Assembly (NCBI GenBank): GCA_014529385.2
Contig: CM043960.1
Location: forward strand, 36,432,781 to 36,496,780
From: Adiantum capillus-veneris
Lineage: Eukaryota > Streptophyta > Polypodiopsida > Polypodiales > Pteridaceae
Length of the DNA stretch: 64,000 nucleotides
Direction of reading: 5' to 3'
Under the pieces are notes generated by a model. That model was not told the origin of the DNA. It worked only from the letters and a program-made list of their open reading frames with translations, and did no database searches. Each line of letters begins with the position of its first letter. The first letter of the stretch is position 1. The translations under genes and the position numbers were made by a program. This document shows positions 1 to 10,520 of the stretch, piece after piece.

Positions 1-27
1 TACTTGATATACAGGTTTGACTTGTCC

Positions 28-1103
28 CTAATAGTCCTCCATGTAGTATTGTGGACTTTCTTCAAGCACATCCATCCCATAGGCAATATTAGGATCTATA
101 TCTTCCTCACAGCCTTCCAAACAAGAAATAGATGACTCACAACCCACTTGATTCACAGAAGTGATTCTCGGATGTGGTGGTTGCGGTCCTACCGCTGGAG
201 GTGGTAAAGGTGTTGTTTGAACAACATTTTGGGCCCTAGGGACCATGTGTTGTGATGTTTGTTCAAGAGGTGGGGCCGGCTTCAATGCAGGCACTTGAGG
301 TGTGTTTGTCCATGCTAAGGTTGGTCTATTGGCCATCGCATGCTTAAATACTATGCAATCCTTAGCTTGATGACCATACCTTCCATATGCATTGCAGTTC
401 CCATTGATTTTACTCTAAAAGTAGGGCATTCACTGGTACTATGCGGTCCATAGCATACTGAGCACCATTGTTGCTTCCTTCTTGGATACATATGATTGTT
501 TTGCGGAGCACAATTGTCTCTAAGACTCTCTTGAATAGCCTTGGTGAGATCTGCTAAAGTCATCTCAGATATCTTTGGCTCCTTAGCAATAGGCTTTAGG
601 GTCATTGGCTGATGCCCTGATGCTTGCGAGCTAATAGATTTAGTCTCAACAGACACTCTTTCTCCTTGAATCATTAAATTATCCTCCAATTGGATCGCAT
701 TGGTGGTGACTGCTTCCCAAGTGGTGATACTTCTAATGACTAAGCCATTGTAGATATCCTTATGTCGTAATCCCCTACTGAATCTATCAAGCAATTGGTT
801 ATTGTTGAAGCGCTCATTTGGATTACAACGAGAATTCAAATGCTTCAAGCGACTTATAAAGTCTCTCACCGACTCTCCTTCCTCTCGTTGGGCTTTCTAG
901 AGCTGAGAGGCTACACCCCAAAGTACTCCCTCTCGTATGTATTCTTTTAAGAACAGTCTCCTAAGAGTAGGGTAAATCGTTTTTTCTTCCACCCTCAGGG
1001 TTCTATACCAATCCCCAGCCTTTCCACTTAAGGTTAGGCTTAAAGCATTGCTCTTATGTAGGTCATTGTGTTCTCCTAGAGAATCACATATTTGTTCAAA
1101 CAC
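28..1103 (-). pseudogene. G1 gag domain and zinc knuckles, broken
   Basis: From 1103 the frame shows the gag core with LSGKAGDWYRTL, then an in-frame TAG (897-899) where CAG (Gln) would fit. It resumes with VRDFISRL and reaches a zinc-knuckle-like CSVCYGPHSTSEC (near 425-465) with one residue fewer than the CX2CX4HX4C standard. A second knuckle lies in another frame just upstream of 336, and its second Cys is replaced by Tyr. The last frame (28-336) is Pro-rich and ends in a stop at 28-30. At least two frameshifts and one nonsense codon make it non-functional. Confidence 0.65.
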
Positions 1104-2077
1104 TTCGATATGCTTCTCACATCCCCGTCTCCACTAAATTTTTGTGTGAGCTTGGCTATTTGTACTGCCTTACTTCTAGGCTCTCTATCAAGCGCGTTAC
1201 GTATATTCTCAGCAATAGATCGACCGATAGCTTGAGCAAATGTTGCCAAGTCACCTAAGTGAGCAGGCACCGTGGGTGGAGGTGCTCCAGAGACTACATG
1301 TGGAGTAGGTATTGGCATCGGGCTTGGCGCATAGGAAGCCCTTGGGTTCCACGTTGGGTACGATGTTGTGCCATGTGGTGGTCCAAAGTTCATATATGTG
1401 GTCCTAGGTATAGCAGACGTCAGATGTGACATGCTAATACTAGCCGGTATAGTCCCATGGAAATAAGAACTTGGGTGTTGTGGTTGTGGAGCATAGGTAG
1501 TTGAAACAATGGGAGGGGTAGGGACTACATGAGTGTTATGACCCATAGGTGCATACGATTGGTACACACTTGTAGATACTGTTACAGGCATTGAGCTACC
1601 ATGTATCGGTGCTTTACTAACAAATGAGGTCCATGGCATGTTTCTCGGCATGCCCATTATTGGGGTAGGATTGGTAGCCGTGGTGTCATCAAGGGAAAGA
1701 TGAGCTAGACTTGGAAAGGTGAAGCTATCACTTGTGGGCTCAGATTGCATTGAGACCCATGGAGAAACAACATATGGGGGATCCATCGGACTTATCGAGG
1801 GAGCCTCCATTTGCGATAAGGTCGGTTGTTTAGCCTTCCCTGTATCCAAGAATCTCATGAGACACGTTGAAGGCATGTTGATCCCCTTGTTCTGTCTCTC
1901 TAACTCAATGACCCTATGGATGACCTCACAAACTCTTTGTTGTTGATCCTCTACACTAGTAGCACCCATTGTGGATTGTAGGACATCTAACCAACCCACA
2001 TGATAGGTGTGACCTGTGTATAGGTCGATCAGAGTCTCTGTTTGTAATTCGTACTCCCAGTTCTCATTTAAGAACAC
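1076..2077 (-). pseudogene. G1 gag, proline-rich middle part
   Basis: This 333-codon frame has no genuine start: position 2077 is GTG and the frame is open further upstream, so it continues the preceding gag frame after a frameshift. It is rich in Pro, Ser, Thr, Met and Tyr, a low-complexity linker, and ends in a segment running into a K-F-S-G-D-G motif that opens the conserved gag (Retrotrans_gag) domain. A one-base loss near 1115-1120 shifts the rest of that domain out of frame. It is a broken gag segment, not a separate gene. Confidence 0.6.
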
Positions 2078-2082
2078 TCCAT

Positions 2083-2796
2083 CTAGGATTGAGGTGCTAG
2101 GGGTGTCCTTTGAGCTAGATGCAATGTTACTTTCTTTGATTTCGCAACCGCTAGGGGCTGGCCCTTAGCGGTTGCGAAATCAGGAGCATTTGATTGCTCT
2201 CTTAGCAAGGATATTGACATAGGAGCTTTCGCTTTTAACTCTCTTCGTTGCTTCGCCTTGCGTAAGCTCTCGACTTCCTTTTCCCTCGCTGCAAGGATAT
2301 ATCGCTCAACCTCTTGCACTTTGACAAGGCTTCTACCATCGGTTAATATGACCTCGGAGGGAAATAACTCTGAAGAGTCAACAGGTGCAGTGAATGAAGT
2401 ATTCAGATGCACATTCTCTAAGGGTATAGGGTCTACGTTGGTCGTGAATGGAGAATTTACTTCCCCACCCCCCTCATTTACATCATTAGCTCCATGTTCG
2501 GAGCGAATTGCTCTACTAAAGGTTTCCTTCAGGCGGCTAAGCACGCTCAGCACGGACTGTGGGCCCATGGCATACATGTCTTGGCTTGAGCTATCGGGAT
2601 TAGGCATTGGGAAACCCTCCATGACGTCGTAGTCAGAGGAAGAGTCACTAGCCGCTATGTTCGGGTCTTGGTTTGTACTACTTTGGGTCCCCGCCGAGGG
2701 TTCAGAACCTAAAGTAGGTGGATATTGAGAACTCGCGTAAGTCGAAATTCTCTCTAGTTGCTCCGTCTCTAGCACACGACCAGAGCGCAGATGCAT
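2083..2796 (-). pseudogene. G1 gag, N-terminal part
   Basis: A 237-codon frame starts at a real ATG at 2796 with MHLRSGR, a familiar opening of plant gypsy gag polyproteins, about 700 bp downstream of the primer site. The middle is acidic and Ser/Asn-rich; residues 160-195 form a charged stretch rich in Glu, Lys and Arg that may be helical. The last residues are out of frame: a frameshift lies at an inverted repeat (2138-2181), after which the gag frame continues one frame over. Gag would form the cytoplasmic virus-like particle. Identification rests on context and the N-terminal motif. Confidence 0.65.
2138..2181. repeat. 20-bp inverted repeat inside G1 gag
   Basis: Arms 2138-2157 and 2162-2181 are reverse complements (GATTTCGCAACCGCTA against TAGCGGTTGCGAAATC) with one mismatch near the loop and a 4-base loop. 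The hairpin lies inside a coding stretch, where the gag frame is lost. Confidence 0.9.
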
Positions 2797-3228
2797 GTGC
2801 CTTTGGCACCCTACAAACGTCGGCGAATAACCTCGAAGGTTAACCGCTTACCTTTTTTAAGCGTCCATTTTCACTCGTGTTTTTTACGTTTTTTAAATAT
2901 TTTTTAATGTTTGATTTTTTTAATTAAAATGTGTGATAGCTCAAAATGAGCGTATCACTTAGAGGGTGGCTGTGTAAAAGGCGACTGAGGCCTAGGCTTG
3001 AGCGTGAGCTTGGGCTTGGGTCTGGGAGATATTCCCGATCTCGGTCCTACCTTTAAAAATCTTCTTTTTTAAATTTAATTTTTTTGATTTTTTATAAAGG
3101 ATAAGGTCGCAGCGGCCCGCGTGAGAGCACACACACTCTATCTACCTACTTCTAACTAATACACCTACTGTTACACACTAACACACTCTATTAACTCTCA
3201 CAGATCTACTTCCTACTTACTGTACACA

Positions 3229-3354
3229 GAAAACTAACTACCTTAATACACAGAGAATAAACACAGTACCTTTGAAAACTCCATTAACAAAGAAAACTAA
3301 CAACCTTAATACACAGAGAATAAACATAGTACCTTTGAAAACTCCATCAACAAA
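3229..3354 (-). repeat. Two tandem 63-bp repeats in the G1 leader
   Basis: Copies 3229-3291 and 3292-3354 share a 63-bp unit containing CTTAATACACAGAGAATAAA and differ at only a few bases. They lie between primer site and gag. The surrounding leader (2797-3430) is A/C-rich with no reading frame; it holds a short AT-rich stretch near 2880-2935 and no other recognisable feature. Confidence 0.85.
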
Positions 3355-3479
3355 AAAAAAACACAGTATAACACCAAATCCCTCTTCTCAACACACACAC
3401 CCTCCTTTCTTACCTTTCCTACAATAGAAATTGCACCACGGAGAAGCACAGAGTGCTACTCGAGCTCAATGTATGGCAT

Positions 3480-3497
3480 TCCCCGGCAACGGCGCCA
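3480..3497 (-). other. G1 primer-binding site (tRNA-Asp type)
   Basis: On the minus strand the bases read TGGCGCCGTTGCCGGGGA, complementary to the 3' end of plant tRNA-Asp. This is where minus-strand DNA synthesis is primed. It sits just inside the LTR and fixes the direction of the element. Confidence 0.75.
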
Positions 3498-3501
3498 AAA
3501 A

Positions 3502-3739
3502 TGTGCGCGTATGTCGCACGTGTCAATGTAAGGAACTTGCTGATACACCGTGTGCGAGCCACAAATGGCTCCAAGCACACAACAAGCCTAAACTAGTAAG
3601 CTCAAAGAAGGCGATGGTGTGTCACTCACCGCTCTACGCTTGCTTCGTGGAGGATTCCTCGCTGCAAAGAAGAAGGAGCCGTCGCTTCGTCGCGCTCAAC
3701 CGCTTTGCCGCCGCATGCCGTCGTCGCAGTGCTCGATCG

Positions 3740-3776
<37 letters not shown>

Positions 3777-4106
3777 GCATACACACACACAAGGAGATGA
3801 AGAAGAAGAAGATGGAGATGGAGCAAGAGCACTCTTCTATTGCACAAATGAGAGAATGAGTAAATTTTAGGTTTAGTTGACTTTTATATGAGCTCGCGCC
3901 ATTCACACTTGGGCGCCCATGCTTAGCCAACTAATCCCTTGAATGTTCCAGTTAGAGTGCGTCTCTCATCGGCGATCACTCTTACCTTTTTCCTATTGGA
4001 CCGTCAAGCCCGATACCTGACTCTACCAAATAAATAATACAATGTCCGCCGTAGGTTCAACGTCCGTCGTAGGTGATAGGGTGTCCGTGAGCCGTGAGGG
4101 TTAACA
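3502..4106 (-). repeat. G1 5' LTR (about 605 bp)
   Basis: On the minus strand the block starts TGTTAACC and ends GCGCACA, so it has TG...CA termini, and its inner end lies 4 bases from the tRNA-Asp primer site. It holds a (CT)n microsatellite and a short CA run. The second LTR copy is outside the window, so the length rests on the termini, the primer site and the abrupt start of C1 LTR similarity at 4107. Confidence 0.7.
3743..3773. repeat. (CT)n microsatellite in the G1 LTR
   Basis: An uninterrupted CT run of about 30 bases is followed within a few bases by a short AC run (3779-3791). Open frames crossing it on both strands are low-complexity by-products. Confidence 0.95.
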
Positions 4107-4322
4107 ACCACTAACTTTAAATTGTCCTATATTTTTAATAAAGGGAAAGTGAGCCCATTTGCTCACTCACTCATTCCCTTCCTAAATCGTGTAGCGCTCC
4201 CTCTCTCTCCCTCTTTGTTCTCTAGCGCTTCCCCTTCTGCAGGCCTTCACCCATCTCCAAAGCACAAGCCCTGCACTTCTTCGCGTGCTCTATCACTTGC
4301 ACACACTGCTGTGCACTCATCA
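4107..4322 (+). repeat. C1 5' LTR, missing its first about 90 bp
   Basis: It matches 9389-9601 closely, including AATAAAGGGAAAGTGAGCCC and the shared end ...GCACTCATCA. The full 3' LTR is 305 bp, so the first part is absent here. The break coincides with the G1 LTR terminus, as expected if G1 inserted within this LTR. Confidence 0.88.
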
Positions 4323-4324
4323 AC

Positions 4325-4337
4325 TGGTATCAGAGCC
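4325..4337 (+). other. C1 primer-binding site (tRNA-iMet)
   Basis: TGGTATCAGAGCC begins two bases after the LTR end and complements the 3' end of plant initiator methionine tRNA. The following 4338-5061 is an untranslated leader, T-rich with repeated TTTTGC-like stretches; no gene is seen there. Confidence 0.92.
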
Positions 4338-5061
4338 AAATTAGGGTTTGCTCCCAAACCTGCAAACGTTGATTTTCAGCCAAGGAGGTCAACTTTCACG
4401 CGAGATTTTGCAATTTCATCACCAAAGGACTCGTCCCCGGACACTAGAGGGCTCCCGACAAGTCAAATTGACCTAAAACAGGCTGAAATTAGGTCAAAAT
4501 CAGCAAATTACAGGTTATGACAGCAAAATACAGGTTTTGCAAATCATGTATTAAGGTGTGGGAACATCTTTGCCAGGTCTCCGCTATCCGAAAACAAAGA
4601 AATTGCTGAAAAACAGATCCCAAAACAGGTGTTTTTCAACAAATTTTAGATTTACGCAGGTTTTTGCAAGTGTATTTTTGATGCGTCTACATTGGGGAAA
4701 GTGCAAATTGATGCAATCTACGCAAATTTGACAAGTTTTGGCTATGTATGACCATTTGTGGTCAATTTTGTGCAATTTGATGCTTTTGCTCATACATGCT
4801 TCTAAAGGCTTTGCATTAGCCTTATGTATGTTCTGTGGGGCTAAAAACAACTAAATTGTTGTTTTTGAGCACAAATCACTTGCTGAAATTTTTTGCGCAT
4901 AAATTTCAGAAATTGTTTTTTTTGCCTAAATCGACTCATTTTGCCCCAAATTGCTCCTGTGACCATTTGGAGCTGTAGTGCACACTTTTGTGAGGCTATA
5001 CTCCGGTTTTCGTGCATTTTGCCCAAAAATTCAGCGTTGTAGCCCTCTAATTCATGCAACT

Positions 5062-5760
5062 ATGGCCTCATCTTCTTCGGATGTGAAGAATCTCTTCGAG
5101 ATTAGGAGGTTCGATGGAACAGGTTTCGACCTTTGGAAAGACAGGATCCACGGAATCCTATTCCTTAAGGATTGTGAAGGGGCACTTCAACAGGCAAAGC
5201 CACAGAATATGACGGATGAAGCATGGGTTAGCCTGAACAGGAAGGCAGTTACATACATTAAAATGGCCATGATCGATGAAACAGTCATTGATTTGAAAGG
5301 TCTCACAAGTGCTTTTGATGTGTGGGAGAAGTTAAAGGCGATGTATGAGAATACAACGCCTGTCAACCAAGTGCATTTGATGTGAAAACTTGTTGGCATG
5401 CAACTAGATGAGTCCAAGAGCGCTGCAGAGCACTTGTCGTTGTTCGCATGTACTTCGTCGCAGTTATAGGATTCAGGTTTGCCTCCTTTTGATGATAAGC
5501 TGAAAGCTATCTTCTTGCTTATGACCTTACCTGATTCATGGGAAACATTGGTAGTTTCATTGTCGAATAACCCCAATTTGACCTTTGATGGTGTTAGGGG
5601 TTTTATCTTGAATGAGAAATCAGGAGGAAAGCAAGTGGAGAGGGAGGCAACTCTGCCAACATGGTTAGAGGCAAGACAGAGAAGAAGAATGTCTATGCAC
5701 AAAGGAGTAAGAGTAAGAGTAAGGAAAGGGGAAATGCTGGCAAAGACAAGGGTGACGTGA
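5062..5760 (+). pseudogene. C1 gag, broken
   Basis: Gag starts at ATG 5062 (MASSSSDVKNLFEIRRFDG). The opening matches copia gag: a short Ser-rich N terminus, then F-D-G-x-x-F-x-x-W-K and a helical UBN2-type capsid domain with VWEKLKAMYEN near residues 92-102. Two in-frame stops interrupt it, TGA at 5383-5385 and TAG at 5467-5469. A frameshift near 5655 moves the Lys/Arg-rich tail and zinc knuckle into the pol frame. It once encoded the particle protein; it cannot now give a full-length product. Confidence 0.85.
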
Positions 5761-7289
5761 CTTGCTATCAGTGTGGCAGGAAAGGTCACAAGAAACCCGA
5801 TTGCAGGTACTACAAAGCCGAGTTAGAACGGAAAAAGAATGGCGGAGACAAAAAGAAAGAGAAGAAGGAAGTCAAGACAGATGCACAGGATAGCTCAAAG
5901 GACAAAGAGAAGGCCAATGTGGCTTCTAGTGTTGTGATTGAGGAGCTGTCAGATGTAGAGGACATCTTGTGTGCCACTTTGTTAGATGATGATGCTTATG
6001 GCCTTGATGCCTCTCTTAATATTCATTCACAGGACATGCAGATCACCAAGAGTGATCTTATTGATGCTTTGTTGACTGTCAATGATGTATTATCCCAGAC
6101 TTGGATAGTTGATTCCGGTGCTTTATTTCATGTGACTCCTATCAAGGAGTGTTTCTCTACTTTTGATGTAGGCAAGCATGGCCATGTATACCTTGGAAAC
6201 AATCATGCATGTTCCATTGAGGGAATTGGCACTGTGCATCTCTCCATAGATGGCACAAATGAGCTTGTCTTGCATGATGTTAGATATGTGCCGGGAATCA
6301 AGAAGAGTCTGCTTTCTGTTGGTCAGATGGATATGCATGGTTATAGCATCTTGTTCGAGAGAGGATCAAGGAAAATGACTAAAGGCTCAAGGCTGATTGT
6401 AAAGGGCACAAAGAAAGGGACACTTTACTGCATGCATGGAAAGGCCGTGTTGGGAAAGTTTATTGCATTGGTTGAAATTAACTCTCACATGGAGTTGTGG
6501 CACAAGAGGCTTGGCCATATGAGCCAAAAGGGCCTTTTTAAGCTTTGTACTTTGAACAAGCTTGATGCTAAAGGCCCAAAGCTTGACTTTTGTAATGAAT
6601 GTCAATATGGCAAGCAAGTAAAGCGTTCTTATTACTCCGGTATCTCTCGTAAATCTTGTGTGCTTGATCTTGTACATCCTGATGTATGTAGTATGCCTAC
6701 TAAGTCTATGGGAGGTGCATGCTATTTTGTCTCCTTTGTTGATGATCATTCTAGGAAAATTTGGGTTTATTTGCTTAAATCTAAGGATGAAGCCTTTGCT
6801 GTGTTTAAGAAATTTCATGCATTTGTGACCACGCAAACAGGTAGAAAGATAAAATGCTTGCGTACGGACAATGGGAGGGAGTTCACAAGTGCTGAATTTA
6901 ACAAATTTTGTGAAAATTTGGGCATTAAGAGGGAGCTTACTGTGCCATACAACCCCTCTTCTAATGGTGTGGCTGAAAGATTCAATAGGACACTTTGTGA
7001 GAGGGTGAGATGCATGTTGTTTACAGCTAATCTCTCTCATGGATTTTGGGGAGAAGCTTTGAAAACTGCAGCCCATATATGCAATCGATCCCCTCACATG
7101 TTTTTGAAAGGTGACATCCTTGAAGAGGTTTGGTCTGACAAGCCTGCTTCATATGATCACTTACGCATTTTTGGTTGCGAGGCTTTTGTGCATGTTAGAC
7201 CTGAGTTGAGGAGTAAACTAGATGCCAAGGCCATTAAAGGCCTTTTCATGGGATATGGTGAAGAAGGCCAAATGGATCACAAGATTTGA
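5661..7289 (+). pseudogene. C1 pol: zinc knuckle, protease, integrase
   Basis: In order: zinc knuckle CYQCGRKGHKKPDC (residues 35-48); copia aspartic protease with WIVDSGALFHVTP (about 149-161, catalytic Asp in DSG); the integrase zinc-binding region with LWHKRLGH and CNECQYGKQ (about 281-320); and the integrase core with LVHPDVCSMP, LRTDNGREF and NGVAERFNR carrying the expected D, D and E. The core looks intact. The frame stops at TGA 7287-7289 within the integrase C-terminal region, and sense continues in the same frame afterwards. Integrase would insert the cDNA into host DNA; protease would cut the polyprotein. Confidence 0.9.
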
Positions 7290-7742
7290 TTACCTCAGCT
7301 CAAAAGGGTTATACGCAGTCGGGATGTTGTTTTTAATGAGGCAAGGCTACTTCAAAACAATTGTGCCTCAAAGCATGACCATAAAAGGGTCAAATTTCAG
7401 CATGACCAGCCACTTGTTAGGCCTATTCTTGACCCTCAGGATGCACCACATATGGCTGAAAATGTAGATGATCCAGTGGTGTTTGAGCCAGAAGATGTTG
7501 GGCAGCAAATTGAGGCTCCTGAAGGGCATTTGCAGCCACGAAACAATGCTGAAAATGGTGCTGAAAATGATGTACAGCAGCCCATTGTTGATGATTTTCT
7601 CATGCCACCTGATGTAAACCCATTGCCGGATAATGTGGATCATTGGGTGAGGCGGTCTACTCGTCCAAGACGGCCCGTGAGTAGATATGATCCCTCTTTG
7701 CATTACATTATGTTGACAGATGAGGGAGAGCCTCTTACGTAA
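7290..7742 (+). pseudogene. C1 pol: integrase tail and linker to RT
   Basis: The same frame as the preceding block continues past its stop with VIRSRDVVFNEA, a conserved motif at the end of copia integrase. An acidic, variable linker follows (PEDVGQQIEAPEG and neighbours), then RRSTRPRRPVSRYDPS, which precedes RT in copia polyproteins. It stops at 7740-7742; a frameshift there leads into RT. Confidence 0.82.
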
Positions 7743-9336
7743 AGACATGTGAGCACAGCGACAAGTGGGAGCTTGCTATGCAAGAAGAGATTAAAGCTTT
7801 GCATGCTAATCATACTTGGGATTTGGTGGAATTGCCCAAAGGAAGGAAGGCTATTCCTAACAAGTGGGTGTATAAAATCAAGACAGTTGATGCAAAAGCC
7901 AAGTATAAGGCAAGGCTAGTCCCAAAGGGATATGTTCAAACCAAGGGCATAGACTTTTAGGAAGTGTTCTCTCCTGTTGTGAAGATGACCACTTTGCGTG
8001 TATTGTTTGCCATAGTGGCTGCCCTTGATTTGGAAATGGACCAAATGGATGTACATACCGCTTTCCATGGTGATGTGGAGGAAGAGCTTTACATGAAGCA
8101 ACCCGAGGGTTTTGTTATTCCTGGCAAGGAACATTTGGTATGTATGCTCAATAGAAGCTTGTATGGTCTGAAACAATCATGTAGACAATGGTACAAGAAG
8201 TTTGATCGCTTCATGCTCAAACATGGTTACAAAAGAAGCCATGCAAACCATTGTTTGCACAACCCAACCGTGATGAGGATGGCAGCCCTATCATTCTTGT
8301 GCTCTATGTAGATGATATATTGATAGCTGCAAAGAAAAGAAGCACTGTTGATGCTCTTAAACGGCAGCTGAAATCTGCATTTTCAATGAAAGACCTTGGG
8401 GCAGTTGAACATATACTTGGAGTGCGTGTTAGAAGGCAAAGGGACCAGCGCATATTGTATTTGTCGCAAGAAAAGTACATTGAAAAGGTGTTGGACAGAT
8501 TTAATATGGCTGAAGCAAAGCCTCTTGGCGTGCCATTACAGCCATATGTCAAAATCTCCAAGGATGATTGCCCCAAGTCAAAGGAAGAAGCCAATGACAT
8601 GCAGAGTGTGCCTTACGCTTCAGCTTGTGGTTCACTTATGTATGCTATGGTTGCTACTAGGAGTGACATAGCCCATGCAGTGGGAGTTGTGAGCCGGTTT
8701 ATGGCTAATCCAGGCAGGTTGCATTGGGATGCAGTGAGGTCCATTATGAGGTACTTGAAAGGGACTAAAAACAAATGCCTCTGCTATGGTAAAGGACCAT
8801 TGGAGTTGAAGGGATTTTGTGACTCTGACATGGCTGGTGATGTGGATACACGGAAATCCACAAGTGGCTATGTGTTTACTCTTGCAGGAGGTGCTGTTTC
8901 ATGGTGTTCTAGATTACAAAAGATCATTGCATTGTCTACGACAGAGGTTGAATATATTTCAGCCACTGAGGCTTCCATAGAAGCCATTTGGTTAGCACGT
9001 CTATGCAGTGAGTTTGGTTTTCCTGACAAGGCATCTATGCTTGGTTGTGATAGCCAGAGTGCCATATGTCTGGCAAAGAATGCCATGTTTCATGCACGCA
9101 CAAAGCATATTGCTGTGTGGTATCACTTCATTAGAGAAGTGCTTGAGGATGGCCTTATTACATTGGTTAAGGTCCATACATCACAAAATCCAGCAGATGC
9201 TCTCACTAAGTATCCAAAGCACAACATCATCTATGCATACAGATGGTGGGAGTCACGTAGCTTAAAGGCGCCATTTATGCCTTTTAAGTGGGACGTTGTT
9301 GGGTTAAAGGCCCAAATGGCCCCCTTTTGTGTATAG
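7743..9336 (+). pseudogene. C1 pol: reverse transcriptase and RNase H
   Basis: RT begins with MQEEIKALHANHTWDLVELP and IPNKWVYKIK, hits TAG at 7958-7960, and goes on with FSPVVKMTTLR and QMDVHTAFHGD. A frameshift near 8255 leads to the 361-codon end frame holding the catalytic LYVDDILIA. RNase H follows with GFCDSDMAGD, RKSTSGYVF, STTEVEYISATEA, DSQSAICLAKN and FHARTKHI, ending at 9336. All RT and RNase H landmarks survive, but the frame is broken at least twice. These enzymes copy element RNA into DNA in the particle. Confidence 0.9.
9286..9293 (+). other. C1 polypurine tract
   Basis: AAGTGGGA lies just before the TGTTGGG start of the 3' LTR, the usual arrangement in plant copia elements. 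It primes plus-strand DNA synthesis. It overlaps the last pol codons, which run on into the LTR to 9336. Confidence 0.7.
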
Positions 9337-9601
9337 TTTTAAAGGTAATAATATTAACCTTTGGCCAAGTTCACATTGAATTTGGCCATTAACTTTAAAT
9401 TGGTCCTATACTTCTAATAAAGGGAAAGTGAGCCCATTTGCTCACTCACTCATTCCCTTCCTAAATCGTGTAGCGCTCCCTCTCTCTCCCTCTTCGTTCT
9501 CTAGCGCTTCCCCTTCTGCAGGCATTCGCCCCTTTCCAAAGCACAAGCCCTGCACTTCTTTGCGTGCTCTATCACTTGCACACACTGCTGTGCACTCATC
9601 A
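9297..9601 (+). repeat. C1 3' LTR (305 bp)
   Basis: It starts TGTTGGG after the polypurine tract and ends CACTCATCA. Its last 213 bp repeat the 5' LTR remnant. The five bases that follow (CTTGC, 9602-9606) are the predicted target-site duplication. Confidence 0.85.
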
Positions 9602-9772
9602 CTTGCTAAATCTGTCAATAACAGTCCAGATACCAGGTACCACTATGTGTTCTTGGGAGATCAAAAATAAAATCCATTGCAATACTTTCCCAGGGGCTGG
9701 TGGGTATGGGCAAAGGCTATAACAATCCCTGTGCTTTATGCCTGTCAAACTTGACCTTCTGGCATACCAAAC
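9602..9772 (-). pseudogene. G2 integrase, start of the catalytic core
   Basis: The minus strand encodes a segment matching residues 12-70 of the G5 integrase at 19238: a KVKFDRQ-like stretch, then [20 protein letters not shown], and finally a [11 protein letters not shown]-like stretch directly at the C1 boundary. The first catalytic Asp is in MDF. It is cut on the left by C1 and on the right by the MITE. Confidence 0.75.
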
Positions 9773-9997
9773 CATAGTTACCCGGAACGCAGAACGGGAA
9801 CGGCAACGGGATCCCCGCGGAACGGGGGAACGGCTAGGGGTCCGGAACGGGAACGTCGCGGAACGGGAGGTTTAAAAAACACCCAAATAGTGCAATTTTT
9901 AGCTCCTTGTGTTTAAATACAAGGAGTATTAGAGTGCTTTGACTCTAATACTCACAAAAAACTCGTTTTGAAGACCATTCAACCTTGCTATGACTAG

Positions 9998-10065
<68 letters not shown>

Positions 10066-10520
10066 AGATTTGAGATGGAGAGGGAGAGATTTGAGAGAGT
10101 GGGAGGGAGAGGAAGAGAGCTTGAAGGCTTGAAGCCTTGAGCCTTGAGAGAGTGAGTCTTGAGAGGGAGAGATCTTGAGAGTGAGAGGGAGAGAGCTTGA
10201 GCCTTGAGGATTAGCTTGTGAAGAGAAAGGGGGAGGGGGGTGCATTTTATGAGTCCTTGAGGCCTTGCACACTTTCAAAAGAAGCCCAAACATTTACTTC
10301 AATTTTTTCAAATTTTGCCAAATTTGTTTGTAGCCGTTGGCCGTTCCAGGGGCATTCCGGAACGGTCCGGGGGCATTTCGGAACGTTCTATAACGGCCGT
10401 TCCGGTTTGCATTGGCCACCCGGAACGTCAGACATTCCGGGACGTTTTGGAACGTTCGGGAAGGGAACTGCCCCCTGGAACGCCGGAATGGGGGCTAGGG
10501 GGCGTTCCCCGGTAACTATG
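9773..10520. mobile_element. 748-bp non-autonomous DNA transposon (MITE) with 9-bp TSD
   Basis: The element starts CATAGTTACCCGGAACG and ends CCCCGGTAACTATG, imperfect terminal inverted repeats. It is flanked by perfect copies of ATACCAAAC at 9764-9772 and 10521-10529, so removing it restores the G2 integrase sequence. Both ends carry many subterminal GGAACG/CGTTCC motifs, as hAT elements do. A CA terminus suggests hAT (8-bp duplications); a 9-bp duplication would suit Mutator-like elements, or 8 bp plus one chance base. It has no transposase. The middle holds a 52-bp GA run and purine-rich DNA. Confidence 0.88.
10003..10054. repeat. (GA)n microsatellite in the MITE
   Basis: Twenty-six GA units run uninterrupted, followed to about 10215 by imperfect GAGAG/CTTGAG repeats in an almost pure-purine stretch. 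The Ser/Leu-rich frames on the other strand are low complexity. Confidence 0.95.

Larger units (their letters stand above)
1..4106 (-). mobile_element. Ty3/gypsy LTR retrotransposon G1, 5' part
   Basis: Reading leftward on the minus strand, this block shows an LTR (3502-4106), a tRNA-Asp-type primer site (3480-3497), a leader with a tandem repeat and then a broken gag that runs to the left edge. Protease, RT, integrase and the 3' LTR must lie outside the window. The Asp primer site and a gag opening with MHLRSGR point to a plant gypsy lineage, possibly Athila/Tat-like; that placement is inference. Its LTR ends exactly where similarity to the copia C1 LTR begins, so G1 seems to have inserted into the left LTR of C1. 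Confidence 0.8.
4107..9601 (+). mobile_element. Ty1/copia retrotransposon C1
   Basis: Order on the plus strand: truncated 5' LTR, initiator-Met primer site, gag, zinc knuckle, protease, integrase, RT, RNase H, polypurine tract, 3' LTR. Protease before integrase before RT is diagnostic of copia. The frame is broken by at least four stops and several frameshifts. The two LTRs differ at about 10 of 214 shared positions by hand count (near 5%). The sequence after the 3' LTR is the integrase of G2, so C1 inserted there; a CTTGC duplicate is expected left of its original 5' end. Confidence 0.92.

Noticed and set aside
3431-3930. Open frames on both strands around 3431-3930
   Set aside because: They cross the G1 primer site, LTR and CT microsatellite; Ser-Leu and Arg-Glu repeats are translations of the microsatellite.
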